Shown piece after piece: positions 62,251 through 64,000 of a stretch of 64,000 nt of DNA. The stretch spans positions 62,001-126,000 of the forward strand of contig DF239803.1 in NCBI GenBank assembly GCA_000507305.1, given 5' to 3'. Numbering within the stretch: position 1 is the first letter of the stretch; each line of letters starts with the position of its first letter. The DNA comes from Breviolum minutum Mf 1.05b.01 (taxonomy: Eukaryota > Sar > Dinophyceae > Suessiales > Symbiodiniaceae). A program made the position numbers and the translations under genes. The notes under the pieces were generated by a model. That model saw nothing but the letters and a program-made list of their open reading frames with translations. It did no database searches and was not told the origin of the DNA.

Positions 62251-62969
62251 ATATTTGGTGGTTTTTCCCATCTGGCACCAAACCACCAATAAAAGAGTTA
62301 TATACATGACCCCCCCCTCAAATCGGAATTTTGGGTTTATTTACCTTTTTGAGGATACCCAATGAAGTAATTAATATCCAATTTGGAGATGATTATAGTT
62401 CAATATTGGCAAATCTCTGGAAAGAACCATGAAAGAATCAAAAAAAGACGCGTCGTTTTCACTTGTATGGCCTTGAATGATGAACTGATGAACTTGTTCC
62501 TTGATTCTGTGACATCATCTCAGTCTGGAAAAGCTTGAGACGTCGAGCTCGCTCCAACGAATGCCATGAGAATCGAAGGGGCCCAGTTAAGGGACAATGA
62601 TGGTCAATCATCCCGAAATAAGGCCCTAAGGACATACTTCCATTGGGGGTGTGGCATTGCGGGGGTGCCCTTAAAAGATCCAATGAACATGAAACTGCAG
62701 ATCTTATCCTACCTTTTTCCATATGCAGTTTTTTTTTCAAAATATTGGGCGCAAAGGATGTGAAAATCAGCTTATGGCTCCTTCAAAAAGAAACCTATTG
62801 CCCCCCCTGGACCCAAATCGAAGCAACTTTTGATTTAGGTTTGGAAAACTTGGCAATTTTCACCCCCCCAAAAGTGATGACCAGACCAGATCACGGAGGC
62901 TCCGTTAAAAAACCAAAAAACCAGCGGCTCAAATGAATTTTCGGATCTGCCATTGTTGGGAGGCGCAGC

Positions 62970-63026
62970 CTCAACAGTATATGTGGCCGGCGGAAACCTC
63001 CCAGAACCTTGGATGCACCTGAATGA
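62970..63026 (+). CDS. Candidate terminal exon
   Basis: After TTGGGAG the frame reads AQPQQYMWPAETSQNLGCT and stops at TGA. The composition is coding-like. Linkage to other exons is unknown. Confidence 0.3.
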   Translation, partial: LNSICGRRKPPRTLDAPE

Positions 63027-63238
63027 CCTATTGATTGGATTTCCCATTTTGTGAGTATATTTAGATGCTTGAAACAAGGTTGAAAGGGAAAAAACATCTC
63101 AAACATCCAAAGACCTCATTTTTTTTGGGTGGGGGGAACGAAGTTGTTGCAAAAATTGTCATTAAAAAAGTCCTGGTGGAGAAACATCATGGACTTTAGG
63201 GAGCAGTTTCAAATGAAGCAAGATTTTTCCTCCATGAA

Positions 63239-63239
<1 letters not shown>

Positions 63240-63337
<98 letters not shown>

Positions 63338-63347
63338 TGTGTTNTGA

Positions 63348-63446
<99 letters not shown>

Positions 63447-63447
63447 T
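63240..63447 (+). repeat. (ATG)n microsatellite duplicated across a gap
   Basis: About 33 ATG units ending TGTGTGTT lie left of the N at 63344, and about 30 units ending TGTGTGTTTAAGG lie right of it. The two sides look like the same locus from two contig ends. Poly-Met, poly-Asp, poly-His and poly-Ser frames here are not genes. Confidence 0.95.
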
Positions 63448-63639
63448 GTGTTTAAGGCCTTGTTAGCTGAATGACTTGTCCATTCTACTTGTGAATCGCA
63501 AAAAGCCAACTCGTGCTCAATGGATATTGACAATGTCACAGCACCTCTAATTGAGGGGGTTGTTCTTTGTTGGTCTTGATCCAATAGAGTCCATGATCGC
63601 TTTGGCTCCCATAACGTCACCGTCAGTTTGAACATTTCG

Positions 63640-63826
63640 ACAGGGGAAATTTCCTAAAAGGTCTAGTTCGAAGTCGAAAGCGCCCTTTGCCCCTCGCCTT
63701 CCCAACCGGCAGAGGGTTCGAAGAAACCAAGGCCAGATATGTCTCAAATGCCACCATTGCCTGACATGGGTACCTCAATGACGGAGGGAGCGGGGACTCA
63801 GTTGGCCGCAACCTGTTGGTAGCCAG
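63640..63826 (+). other. GC-rich island, possible exon
   Basis: All three plus frames and one minus frame are open for part of it (for example KRSSSKSKAPFAPRLPNRQR, or PDMSQMPPLPDMGTSMTEGA). Probably exonic on composition, but strand and frame cannot be fixed. Confidence 0.3.
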
Positions 63827-63868
63827 AAAAGAGATAGCAGATTTCTGTATCCTTTTGACATTTCTAGC

Positions 63869-63979
63869 CTAGGTGGTTCTTTCAAAGATTTGCTAGAAAA
63901 AAAAAGTGCCCCTACTTAAAAAACAGTGATCCAATTTGACTATACAATATTTCTCGAATTGGTTGAAACCACCACCTAG
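63869..63979 (+). mobile_element. Inverted-repeat (introner-like) element, family A
   Basis: It starts CTAGGTGGTTCTTTCAAAGA and ends GGTTGAAACCACCACCTAG, with the CCAATTTGAC core. Confidence 0.8.
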
Positions 63980-64000
63980 TAATTTACAAATTGCTTTCGA

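Noticed and set aside
3199-63979. Regularly recurring short repeats considered as a CRISPR array
   Set aside because: The copies are dispersed, inverted-repeat bounded and in a eukaryotic intron context; no uniform spacers or cas genes.

Overview
The window looks like nuclear DNA of a dinoflagellate, most likely a symbiodiniacean. The evidence is: genes cut into many very short exons with GC and GA splice donors beside GT; two tandem, intronless, near-identical copies of a ribosomal protein gene; abundant short inverted-repeat elements; and retroelements that carry a cytosine-methyltransferase-like domain. No bacterial or organellar organisation is visible. Species cannot be named from the sequence alone.

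Layout. Bases 1-3161 hold the 3' part of a retroelement (methyltransferase-like domain, then reverse transcriptase and RNase H). Bases 3.3-18 kb hold scattered plus-strand exons of one or more unidentified genes, ending in a clear terminal exon at 17893, embedded in inverted-repeat elements. A minus-strand gene end lies at 18391-18830. Bases 20474-28823 are a complete but frameshifted Ty1/copia element on the minus strand, with short LTRs, a primer binding site, a 4-bp target duplication and an artefactual 1.05-kb duplication next to a one-base gap. Bases 29.7-33.5 kb hold an unidentified plus-strand gene. Bases 33801-37002 hold a five-exon Gfo/Idh/MocA oxidoreductase. Bases 39.1-55.15 kb hold a gene of at least 27 very small exons; its C-terminal half resembles the COPI-associated membrane protein family. 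It is followed by an unidentified gene (55.4-57.4 kb), two RPL35A (eL33) genes (57715-58846), and further unidentified split genes to the window end.

At least seven families of 70-250 bp inverted-repeat elements (called A to G here) recur through introns and spacers. Families A and C carry splice-site sequence in their terminal repeats, and at 57249-57323 a family A copy accounts exactly for one intron. This is the signature of introners (transposon-made introns), known in dinoflagellates. I reconstructed the exon chains by hand from splice sites and reading-frame continuity. The 27-exon chain keeps one open frame (497 codons including stop), which is strong internal support, but none of it was tested against transcripts.

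The four single-N gaps are each next to duplicated sequence. Three of these duplications look like unmerged contig overlaps, so they should not be read as biology.
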